A stretch of DNA of 64,000 nt. Origin: Maribacter sp. PR1. GTDB taxonomy: Bacteria; Bacteroidota; Bacteroidia; Flavobacteriales; Flavobacteriaceae. Under the pieces are notes generated by a model. The model was not told where the DNA came from. It saw nothing but the letters and a program-made list of their open reading frames with translations, and searched no databases. The DNA lies in assembly GCF_028464145.1 (NCBI RefSeq), contig NZ_JAQPCG010000006.1:1-64000 (forward strand), written 5' to 3'. Each line of letters opens with the position of its first letter. Position 1 is the stretch's first letter. A program made the translations under genes and the position numbers. This document shows, in pieces, positions 34,865-43,089 of this stretch.

Positions 34865-37189
34865 TTAAAGGACCTCTAATTTGGCAAACCTGAGCAGTAG
34901 TTTTTTCACATCCCCTTGATCAAATTTAATTTCCGCTTTTCTGTCGTTACCAACTCCTTCAATTTTAAGGACTTCCCCTCGACCAAACCTGGTATGGTTA
35001 ACCAATGACCCTTCGGTTAAACTGGGATCAATGGTATTTGTATTCCCCACGGGTTGAGACAATTCTGGTTTTATTTTTCTAAGTTTCTTTAATTGGTTTA
35101 GGTTGGGCCTATCAATACTTGGCGGTGTACCTTGTTTGGGTTTCGTTTGGCGTAACTTGCTTTTATCCACTTCCCCGAAAATATCGGCATCTATCATGGA
35201 TTTATAGCGATAGCCACCATCCAAAGGAGTTAAGTTCTCAACATATTTTTCGTCGATTTCCTCTAAAAATCTACTTGGTTCCGCATCTATTAATTTACCC
35301 CAACGATATCGATTCTGGGTATACGTTAAATAGGCCTGCTTTTCCGCTCTTGTCAGTGCCACATAAAAAAGCCTTCGCTCCTCCTCCAATTCGCTTCTAG
35401 TGTTCATGCTCATTCCTGAAGGAAATAAATCCTCCTCCATACCTACAATGTATACGTAAGGAAACTCCAACCCTTTTGCCAAGTGGATGGTCATTAGGGC
35501 TACACGGTCATCGTCTCCAGTATCCTTATCTAAATCCGTGGCAAGGGCCACATCTTCAAGAAATTCACTTAAGTCTCCAGTGGCATCGGCAATCTCCTTT
35601 TGACCTTCAACAAAGTCCTTAATACCGTTGAGCAACTCCTCTATATTTTCCATTCGGGCAATACCCTCTGGTGTGCCATCTTTTTTAAACTCCAACAAAA
35701 GTCCGGTCTTTTTCGCTACTTGCTCCGACAAACTAAATGCATCGGTGCCTTCGTTCATAATTTGAAAACTTTTGATCATGGTCACAAAATCTTCCAATTT
35801 CCTTTTGGTACCAGAATTTATCTTTAAATCTATTTTAGAGATATTTTCCATTACCTCGAACATAGATCTCCCATAATGGTTTGCAGCTACCACTAATTTG
35901 TCCACCGTGGTTTGACCAATTCCCCTTGCAGGGAAATTAATCACGCGTTTTAAGGCTTCCTCATCTTTAGGGTTAATTATCAACCTTAAATAGGACAGAA
36001 CATCCTTAATTTCCTTTCTTTGATAAAAAGAGAGTCCCCCGTATATTCTATAAGGAATATCCCTTTTTCTCAATGCATCCTCAATGGCCCTGGACTGGGA
36101 ATTAGTGCGATAGAGCACCGCAAATTCCCCATTTGACATTTGATTCTGCATTTTATTATCCCAAATGGAATTGGCAACATACCGGCCTTCTTCCGCATCC
36201 GTTATACTTCGGTGTATTTTAATAACTCCTCCGTCGTCATTGTCCGTCCAAACATTCTTTTCTAATTGGTTTTTATTCTTCGCAATAATAGAATTGGCAG
36301 CGTTGACAATATTCTTGGTAGATCTATAGTTTTGCTCCAAGCGATACATACCGACATTGTCATAGTCGCGTTGGAAATTTAGAATGTTACTGATATTGGC
36401 TCCCCTAAAAGAATAAATACTTTGAGCATCATCACCAACAACACAAATATTCTGAAATCGGTCCGCAAGAGCCCTTACTATCAAATACTGGGAATGATTG
36501 GTATCCTGATACTCATCTACCAGAATATATCTGAAACGATCTTGATACTTTAAAAGAACATCCGGGAACCTCGTTAGCAATTCGTTTGTTCTTAAAAGCA
36601 AATCGTCGAAATCCATAGCGCCGGCCTTAAAGCAACGATCAACGTAATTCTGGTAGATATCCCCGATTCGAGGCCTTTTTGCCATAGCATCGGCTTCCAT
36701 AAGTTCTGGGTTATTGAAATAGGCTTTGACCGTTATCAAACTATTCTTAAAGGAAGAGATACGATTTTGTACCTGTTTGTACTTATAGATATCCTTATCC
36801 AGTCCCATTTCCTTAATAATGGAAGAAATTAAACGTTGGGAATCCTGGGTATCATAGATGGTAAAGTTGCTGGGATATCCAAGCTTATCCCCGTCAAATC
36901 GCAATAATTTAGCAAAAACAGAGTGAAACGTACCCATCCACAAATTCTTGGTTTCGGAAACACCAACAATATCGGAAATACGCTTCTTCATTTCACGGGC
37001 GGCCTTATTGGTAAAAGTTAATGCCAATATATTAAAGGCGTCTACCCCCTGCTCCATTAAATATGCTATTCTGTAAGTAAGTACACGGGTCTTGCCCGAA
37101 CCTGCTCCAGCAATTACCATTAAAGGTCCGTCTTTGTGCAAAACGGGTGCCTTTTGGGCGTCATTCAACTCATCTATAAAAGAACTCAA
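34865..37189 (-). CDS. UvrD/PcrA-type DNA helicase
   Basis: This 774-residue superfamily 1A helicase opens with the Q motif and Walker A (LNDAQKAPVLHKDGPLMVIAGAGSGKTRVL). Motif II reads ILVDEYQDTN, motif III VVGDDAQSIYSFRGA, motif IV VEQNYRST-like LEQNYRST, motif V MTIHLAKGLEFPYVYI and motif VI RLFYVALTRAEK. A C-terminal Tudor-like segment (GSLVNHTRFGRGEVLKIEG) is typical of PcrA/UvrD. It unwinds DNA in excision and mismatch repair and removes RecA or stalled RNA polymerase. Confidence 0.93.
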   Translation of the reverse strand: MSSFIDELNDAQKAPVLHKDGPLMVIAGAGSGKTRVLTYRIAYLMEQGVDAFNILALTFTNKAAREMKKRISDIVGVSETKNLWMGTFHSVFAKLLRFDGDKLGYPSNFTIYDTQDSQRLISSIIKEMGLDKDIYKYKQVQNRISSFKNSLITVKAYFNNPELMEADAMAKRPRIGDIYQNYVDRCFKAGAMDFDDLLLRTNELLTRFPDVLLKYQDRFRYILVDEYQDTNHSQYLIVRALADRFQNICVVGDDAQSIYSFRGANISNILNFQRDYDNVGMYRLEQNYRSTKNIVNAANSIIAKNKNQLEKNVWTDNDDGGVIKIHRSITDAEEGRYVANSIWDNKMQNQMSNGEFAVLYRTNSQSRAIEDALRKRDIPYRIYGGLSFYQRKEIKDVLSYLRLIINPKDEEALKRVINFPARGIGQTTVDKLVVAANHYGRSMFEVMENISKIDLKINSGTKRKLEDFVTMIKSFQIMNEGTDAFSLSEQVAKKTGLLLEFKKDGTPEGIARMENIEELLNGIKDFVEGQKEIADATGDLSEFLEDVALATDLDKDTGDDDRVALMTIHLAKGLEFPYVYIVGMEEDLFPSGMSMNTRSELEEERRLFYVALTRAEKQAYLTYTQNRYRWGKLIDAEPSRFLEEIDEKYVENLTPLDGGYRYKSMIDADIFGEVDKSKLRQTKPKQGTPPSIDRPNLNQLKKLRKIKPELSQPVGNTNTIDPSLTEGSLVNHTRFGRGEVLKIEGVGNDRKAEIKFDQGDVKKLLLRFAKLEVL

Positions 37190-37322
37190 TGTATTACAAT
37201 TTTTAGAGTGTGAATTTAGCCATAATTAGACGATACCTGAAAAGATGTTTTTTAGAATTATAAACATTGTTCCAAGACGTTTGTTTCATTTTAAATATCT
37301 TTAGCAAATCAACAATTACTCT

Positions 37323-37871
37323 ATGATAAAAAGTATAAAAATTGCTGGATTTCTTTCGCTCATACTAATAACGTTTCAAAGTGTATCTGCTCAAAAAAAA
37401 GAAAGCGGACCAATAATAGAAAAATATGGTGCGGTCTTTCAAATAGACAATGCGGATTACGAGGTAGATATCCAAAAGACGTTCAAAGCTGTTTTTGATA
37501 TCATGAACTCGCCCGAGGATGTAGACCAGGTAAACCCGAGCATAGAAACAGCCGCTCGATTTTTGAACATGCATGCCCAAAACGGTATTCCTTTAGAGCA
37601 ATTAAAAATAGCATTGGTTGTTCACAATAAGGCCTCAAAAGATGTCATAACCTCCGATGCCTATAAAACAAAGTTTGGGACCAATAATCCCAACGCAGAA
37701 TTGATAAAGGCGCTCATGGCAGCAAATGCAGATATTATTTTTTGTGGTCAATCCTCTGCTTCAAGAGGTTTTCCAAAAGAGGAGTTATTGGATGGGGTAC
37801 AATTATCCTTAAGTGCAATGACCGCTTTAATTCAATTACAGGACAATAATTATAGACTTATTAAATTTTAA
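37323..37871 (+). CDS. Secreted DsrE-family protein
   Basis: This 182-residue protein has a signal peptide ending near SVSAQ and a DsrE/DsrF-like domain (about 45-180; LKIALVVHNKASKD, ADIIFCGQSSASRGF, GVQLSLSAMTALIQLQDN). Cytoplasmic DsrE proteins relay sulfur; exported ones are of unknown function. A single cysteine (IIFCGQS) is present. It is followed nine bases later by the M20 peptidase gene, so the two are probably cotranscribed. Confidence 0.78.
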   Translation: MIKSIKIAGFLSLILITFQSVSAQKKESGPIIEKYGAVFQIDNADYEVDIQKTFKAVFDIMNSPEDVDQVNPSIETAARFLNMHAQNGIPLEQLKIALVVHNKASKDVITSDAYKTKFGTNNPNAELIKALMAANADIIFCGQSSASRGFPKEELLDGVQLSLSAMTALIQLQDNNYRLIKF

Positions 37872-37880
37872 ACGAACAAT

Positions 37881-39188
37881 ATGAAAAAACTAGGAATAAT
37901 TGCCTTAATACTCTGTGGAATAATAGCTACGGCTCAAAACTCCATGGAAAAAGATTTCAGCGCCATTGAAGATAAAGTGATTGAATGGAGAAGGTATTTC
38001 CATGAGAACCCGGAACTATCCAATAGGGAATTTAAAACGGCGGAAAAAATTGCCGAACATTTAACAAGTTTAGGAATAGAAATTGAAACGGGTGTTGCAC
38101 ATACCGGTGTCGTTGGAGTATTAAAAGGTAAAAAACTTGGAAAGGTTATTGCTTTACGTGCGGATATAGATGCACTACCGGTAACGGAAAGAAATGACCT
38201 TGCCTTTAAGAGTAATGTGAAATCTGAGTATTTAGGTAACGAAGTTGGGGTGATGCATGCTTGTGGGCATGACACGCATATTGCAATACTCATGGGCGTC
38301 GCGGAAATTCTATCTAAAAATAAAGACAAAATAAAGGGTACCGTTAAGTTTGTTTTTCAACCCGCTGAGGAAGGAGCACCTCCGGGGGAAGAAGGTGGTG
38401 CGGCCTTAATGATAAAAGAAGGTGTTTTGGAGAATCCGGATGTGGATGCCATTTTTGGTTTACATATAAATTCACAGACACCAGTGGGTATGATTCGATA
38501 TAAGTCCGGTGGAACCATGGCGGCGGCACAGCGATTTGTTATCAACGTAAAAGGAAAACAAAGTCATGGCTCCCAGCCATGGTCGGGTGTTGATCCCATT
38601 ATGATCAGTGCAAAAATTATTGATGGCCTACAGACCATTATAAGTAGGGAAATGAACCTTACCAATGAAGCTGCAGTGATTACAGTGGGTAAAATTACCT
38701 CAGGGGTTCGGAACAATATCATACCAGAAAGTGCCGAAATAGTGGGTACCATTAGAACGTTGGACTATGATATGCAAAAGCAATTGAATCGAAGAATGAA
38801 GGAAATGGTAAAATCCATAGCCGAGGCTTATCGAGGTGAGGCGACTACAGAAATTGCCTCCGGTACGGCCATTACCTATAACAATCCCGAATTGGTCACT
38901 CAAATGCTACCTACGATGGAAGCAGTTGCAGGAAAGGAAAATGTCGTCGTAACAAAAGCCATCACCGGTGCCGAGGATTTTTCGTTCTATCAGGAAAAAG
39001 TTCCTGGATTTTTCTTCTTTTTAGGTGGAATGACTCCGGGTAATACGGAATCATTTCCGCATCATACACCAGATTTTAGGATTGATGACAGCGGTTTATT
39101 GCTCGGTGTTAAAACACTCACTGCAATGAGTTTAGATTACTTAAATAGCGACAAAACCCCAAGACTGGAAAATAAACCAAAAGGTTAA
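37881..39188 (+). CDS. Secreted M20-family amidohydrolase
   Basis: This 435-residue metallo-hydrolase has a signal peptide (LGIIALILCGIIATAQ). It then shows the M20D pattern: WRRYFHENPELSNREFKT, ALRADIDALPV, the metal site HACGHDTHIAILMG, the acidic FQPAEEGAPPGEEGGA and GLHINSQTPVG. The dimerisation domain includes RFVINVKGKQSHGSQPWSGVDPI. The C-terminal metal ligand is in PHHTPDF. Family members deacylate N-acyl amino acids, indole-3-acetyl amino acids or related amides. The substrate is unknown. Confidence 0.88.
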   Translation: MKKLGIIALILCGIIATAQNSMEKDFSAIEDKVIEWRRYFHENPELSNREFKTAEKIAEHLTSLGIEIETGVAHTGVVGVLKGKKLGKVIALRADIDALPVTERNDLAFKSNVKSEYLGNEVGVMHACGHDTHIAILMGVAEILSKNKDKIKGTVKFVFQPAEEGAPPGEEGGAALMIKEGVLENPDVDAIFGLHINSQTPVGMIRYKSGGTMAAAQRFVINVKGKQSHGSQPWSGVDPIMISAKIIDGLQTIISREMNLTNEAAVITVGKITSGVRNNIIPESAEIVGTIRTLDYDMQKQLNRRMKEMVKSIAEAYRGEATTEIASGTAITYNNPELVTQMLPTMEAVAGKENVVVTKAITGAEDFSFYQEKVPGFFFFLGGMTPGNTESFPHHTPDFRIDDSGLLLGVKTLTAMSLDYLNSDKTPRLENKPKG

Positions 39189-39194
39189 TAGTTA

Positions 39195-40748
39195 ATGGCC
39201 TATCTATTTTTATTGCTGACCCTATTCCCGTGGTGGGGGTGGATACTTATCGTTCTAACCCTAGTGGCAATTTGGGACATTTTCATCCAAAAGAAGCACA
39301 CCATAAAACATAACTATCCTATTGTAGGACATCTGAGATATTGGTTGGAAAGTATTGGTCCGGAAATGCGACAGTATTTTGTGGCCAACAATCGCGAGGA
39401 ACTCCCCTTCAACAGAATTGAACGTGGATGGATTTATGCTTCGGCAAAAAAAGAAAACAACTATGAAGGTTTTGGTACCGATCGTGATATTTATGCCCAT
39501 CAACATGTTTTTATAAAAAACAGTATGATGGCCTTCAAGGTTCCTGACGGTCATCCTAATGACCTTGACCCTACCTTCATGCCCTGTGCAAAGATTATGG
39601 GCGCATATAATAAAAGAAAAAAACCTTTTAGACCAGCCAGTATAATCAATATCTCGGCAATGAGTTTTGGCTCTTTATCGGCTGCTGCCGTAGAAGCTAT
39701 GAATATGGGAGTGAAAAAATGCGGAGCTTATCATAATACGGGGGAAGGTGGTTTATCCCCCTATCACCAACAAGGTGGTAATGTAATATTTCACTTTGGA
39801 ACTGGGTATTTTGGCGTAAGAACACCTGACGGAAATTTTTCAATTGAAAAACTTAAAAAATTAGTAGCCGATAATCCATCCATTAAAGCCATTGAAATAA
39901 AACTCTCCCAAGGAGCGAAACCAGGAAAGGGCGGTGTACTCCCAGGTGCCAAAATAACCCCCGAACTTGCAGCAATTAGAGGGGTTGAAGTGGGTAAAGA
40001 TGTGCTTTCACCCGCAACACACAAGGCCTTTTCATCGGTTCCAGAACTCATGAATTTAATAGAGCAAATAGCTGAAGAAACGGGACTGCCTGTAGGTATA
40101 AAAGGAGCTATTGGTAAATTGGATCAGTGGGAAGAACTGGCGAACATGATGTTAAAAACAGGTAAAGGACCGGATTTCATTACCGTGGACGGCGGCGAGG
40201 GTGGTACAGGTGCTGCTCCACCTTCTTTTGCAGATCATGTTTCCTTGCCATGGGTCTATGGGTTTTCAAGCCTTTTCCAAATATTCTTGGAACGTAAACT
40301 TACTGAACGAATTATATTTATAGGTAGCGGAAAATTGGGTTTTCCTGCCAGGGCGGCTATGGCTTTTGCCATGGGAGTTGATTGTATTAACGTAGCGAGA
40401 GAAGCAATGATGAGTATTGGATGTATTCAAGCCCAAGTTTGTCACACCAACAGATGCCCCACGGGTATTGCCACCCAAAGTAAATGGCTGCAAAACGGAA
40501 TTGACATACCGCTAAAGTCGGACCGTTTAGCCCAATATTTCAAAACATTCAGAAAAGAATTTTTAGAAATAACACATGCCGCAGGATATGAACATCCCTG
40601 CCAATTTACAATGGATGACATACAGGTGAACTTAGATGATAATGAACTGAACAAAAGTCTTGCGTACACCTACGGATACAATAAGCCAAAAGTAAATTTC
40701 AACGGAGTTCAAGAATTAAAAGACTGTTCGTATCTTGGCGGAAAATAA
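39195..40748 (+). CDS. FMN-binding glutamate-synthase-family protein
   Basis: This 517-residue protein has an N-terminal membrane segment (LFLLLTLFPWWGWILIVLTLVAIWDIF) and a TIM-barrel glutamate-synthase domain. The barrel shows ISAMSFGSLSAAAVEAMNMG, NTGEGGLSPYH, FITVDGGEGGTGAAP and GCIQAQVCHTNRCPTGIATQ, the last holding the 3Fe-4S cysteines. It lacks the glutaminase domain of GltB, so it is not a classical glutamate synthase. Its role is unknown. It begins seven bases after the M20 gene and reaches the next gene. Confidence 0.83.
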   Translation: MAYLFLLLTLFPWWGWILIVLTLVAIWDIFIQKKHTIKHNYPIVGHLRYWLESIGPEMRQYFVANNREELPFNRIERGWIYASAKKENNYEGFGTDRDIYAHQHVFIKNSMMAFKVPDGHPNDLDPTFMPCAKIMGAYNKRKKPFRPASIINISAMSFGSLSAAAVEAMNMGVKKCGAYHNTGEGGLSPYHQQGGNVIFHFGTGYFGVRTPDGNFSIEKLKKLVADNPSIKAIEIKLSQGAKPGKGGVLPGAKITPELAAIRGVEVGKDVLSPATHKAFSSVPELMNLIEQIAEETGLPVGIKGAIGKLDQWEELANMMLKTGKGPDFITVDGGEGGTGAAPPSFADHVSLPWVYGFSSLFQIFLERKLTERIIFIGSGKLGFPARAAMAFAMGVDCINVAREAMMSIGCIQAQVCHTNRCPTGIATQSKWLQNGIDIPLKSDRLAQYFKTFRKEFLEITHAAGYEHPCQFTMDDIQVNLDDNELNKSLAYTYGYNKPKVNFNGVQELKDCSYLGGK

Positions 40749-40749
40749 A

Positions 40750-41532
40750 ATGCTAAAACAAATGAAGAGAATTTTACCCCTTTTTATTGTTATTTTTTGT
40801 GCCATGAATCCAGTTTTGGCGCAAAAGAAAAGTGAATTGATTTCTCAAAACCAAGAATTAAAATTTCAATTAGATTCGATTAAACGCTTGGTTTCCACAG
40901 CAGAATCTAATGAGAAAATTAGTATGATAAAGGCGGAGGAATTACAATCACAGGTATCCGAACTACAGGCAGCCAATGCTACTTTGCTAAAAAACCTGAA
41001 TAGTTTTGCCGCACTCTCCAGTCAAAATTCAGAAAATATAAACAAAACCTTGGCCACATTGGAGCGAAAGGAGGCTCAATTGAAAGGTATTGTAGATGCC
41101 GTTGCTAGTAATGACTCTACGGCAATTGTGGTTTTGACCAATGCAAAACAGAGTTTAGGAGAAAATGCTAAAGTTCAAGTGAGCAATGGTAAAGTCGTAA
41201 TATCCGAAAAATTGGATTTCTATTTCGCCGATGGTTTAGGAACTACAGTTCAGGAATCCGCAAAAATTTGGCTGGAAAATGTTTCAAAAATAATCAAGGC
41301 CAATCCAAAATCGACAGTTACCGTATCCGGTTTGAGTATGACAGGTGAATTGGAAGTTGCCCTTGACCAAGCGGCTTCTGTTGCACAAGTGCTTATCAAA
41401 GATTTTGGTGTGGAGGGCAACCGAATAAATGCCCAAGGATTGGATGGTGGATTTAAGGAAGGAATTCAAATAGAAATTCATCCGGACTATAAAACTTTCT
41501 ACGCTATTGCAAAAGAGGATGCAAAGAATTAA
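40750..41532 (+). CDS. Diverged OmpA-like protein lacking peptidoglycan-binding residues
   Basis: This 260-residue protein has a signal peptide (PLFIVIFCAMNPVLAQ), a coiled-coil segment (about 25-110) and a C-terminal domain (about 130-250). It is collinear with the OmpA-like lipoprotein at 32377: ERKEAQLKGIVDAVASNDST, VVISEKLDFYFADG, IKDFGVEGNRINAQGL and HPDYKTFYAI. The 'GHTDD' and 'SVKRA' positions are replaced by SGLSMTG and LDQAASV, and the NRRTRI motif is missing. Peptidoglycan binding is probably lost. The ATG at 40750, directly after the FMN protein stop, is preferred over TTG 40735. Confidence 0.7.
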   Translation: MLKQMKRILPLFIVIFCAMNPVLAQKKSELISQNQELKFQLDSIKRLVSTAESNEKISMIKAEELQSQVSELQAANATLLKNLNSFAALSSQNSENINKTLATLERKEAQLKGIVDAVASNDSTAIVVLTNAKQSLGENAKVQVSNGKVVISEKLDFYFADGLGTTVQESAKIWLENVSKIIKANPKSTVTVSGLSMTGELEVALDQAASVAQVLIKDFGVEGNRINAQGLDGGFKEGIQIEIHPDYKTFYAIAKEDAKN

Positions 41533-41623
41533 AACGTATTTCGTCGATCAACCAGTATACTAATAGAAAAAATCGGTCGTTTAAGAGTCATAATATCAAA
41601 CTAATAAAGTTAAATTATCAAAA

Positions 41624-42142
41624 ATGACTTCAGACCAAATTTTTCAACTTTTTGCCTATTTATTACCTTCTATCGTAACCGGAGCCATCGCTTTTTATTT
41701 TTTTAGGATGCATACGAATAATGAAGAGGGCCGAAGGCGATACCTTTTACATAAAGATTCCCAAAAAGATACGCTACCGGTGCGTTTACAAGCTTATGAA
41801 CGTATGGCTTTATTTCTAGAGCGTATTTCCATTCCCAGTTTGGTGGTACGCGTTGCTCCTACAAGTCAGGATAAGGATGCATATGAAAGTTTATTGACAA
41901 AAAGTATAGAAACTGAATTTGATCATAATCTCTCCCAACAGATATATATGACGGATGATTGTTGGAATATTATTAAAGCTGCAAAGAATGCTACCGTTCA
42001 AATGATTCGTAAAGCGGCTATGAGCGAATCTGATACAGCTGATAAACTTCGCGAGGATATTCTAAATGAAACTATGGAAAAAACCTCCCCTTCAACTACT
42101 GCACTTTCCTTCGTAAAAAAGGAAATTAGCGAATTGTGGTAG
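41624..42142 (+). CDS. Conserved membrane-anchored protein, function unknown
   Basis: This 172-residue protein has one N-terminal membrane helix (IFQLFAYLLPSIVTGAIAFYFF) and a helical cytoplasmic part with LPVRLQAYERMALFLERISIPSLVVRV and an acidic helix-rich remainder. I recall it as a Bacteroidota-specific uncharacterised family (possibly DUF7935). It stands alone, convergent with the patatin gene 32 bases away. Confidence 0.7.
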   Translation: MTSDQIFQLFAYLLPSIVTGAIAFYFFRMHTNNEEGRRRYLLHKDSQKDTLPVRLQAYERMALFLERISIPSLVVRVAPTSQDKDAYESLLTKSIETEFDHNLSQQIYMTDDCWNIIKAAKNATVQMIRKAAMSESDTADKLREDILNETMEKTSPSTTALSFVKKEISELW

Positions 42143-42174
42143 TGTGAGTTTGGAGTTCAATAAACCGATAAAAC

Positions 42175-43089
42175 CTATTCGTTCTCGTTAGGCTCTATTG
42201 GGTTGGTTTCCTCGTTTTTATTCTTCGCATATAGATAGCCTCGTTTCCACCATAATGTCATTTTCTTCTTGTCAAAGATCAAGGAATTGGTAGTTAATAT
42301 AGTGGGCGTATAATAGAGGTTGATGATGGCATTGTTCTGGTTAGCCACAAATTTCCCGATTCTTATATTTTGGTTTTCAATACGGTCGAATACGAAACTC
42401 ATCATAGAAGTTAGTAGCTCAAAAGGATTTCTTGAAGGTAAACGGTTCAGATAATTTACCTCTGTGTGGAGTACAACTACATCCACTTCTGTCGCACCTC
42501 TTTTTATGGCTTCCTCGATAGGAACTATGCTTCCCAATCCCCCGTCGGCATACTCACAGCCTTCTTTTCTAACCAAACTCATAAAAGGCGTGTAATTGGC
42601 GGAAATCCAAATCCAATCGCAGAAATCTTCGTAGGAACAATCCTTAATAGATTTGTATTCTACCTGATTTAACGAAAGATTACTTACCGTAATAACCACA
42701 TCGGACATTCCTTCCTTGAGCTTTTTAAACTCAGCAACGGTAAGACTATCACTAATAAGCTTTCTTAAATTCTCGCTTTCTCCAAATGTCTTTTTCCCGG
42801 AGATGAAATTTCGTATTACATTCCAATGATTAATACCAATTTCATCGCTTCCATGTTTTTTTTTGATGATAAAAGGGCAATTGTTGAAAATGCTATTCTG
42901 GTTTACATTAGAATAAATCCTCTTGATTTTATTCAACTTACCTAAGGCTAAATGGGATATTAATAAACTTCCTGTAGAGGTTCCCACAAAAATATCATAG
43001 GTCTTACCAGCTTCCTGTATAAGGAATTGGGCTACTCCTCCAGCAAATGCTCCTTTGCTTCCTCCTCCTGAAATAACCAAAGCTTTCAT
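42175..43089 (-). CDS. Patatin-like phospholipase
   Basis: This 304-residue protein has the patatin pattern: oxyanion loop GGGSKGAFAGG (8-18), nucleophile Ser38 in GTSTGS, and the catalytic aspartate in YADGGLGS. It should hydrolyse acyl ester bonds in lipids. No signal peptide is seen, so it is cytoplasmic or peripheral to the membrane. Its start codon overlaps the stop of the M1 peptidase gene by one base, so they are cotranscribed. Confidence 0.87.
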   Translation of the reverse strand: MKALVISGGGSKGAFAGGVAQFLIQEAGKTYDIFVGTSTGSLLISHLALGKLNKIKRIYSNVNQNSIFNNCPFIIKKKHGSDEIGINHWNVIRNFISGKKTFGESENLRKLISDSLTVAEFKKLKEGMSDVVITVSNLSLNQVEYKSIKDCSYEDFCDWIWISANYTPFMSLVRKEGCEYADGGLGSIVPIEEAIKRGATEVDVVVLHTEVNYLNRLPSRNPFELLTSMMSFVFDRIENQNIRIGKFVANQNNAIINLYYTPTILTTNSLIFDKKKMTLWWKRGYLYAKNKNEETNPIEPNENE

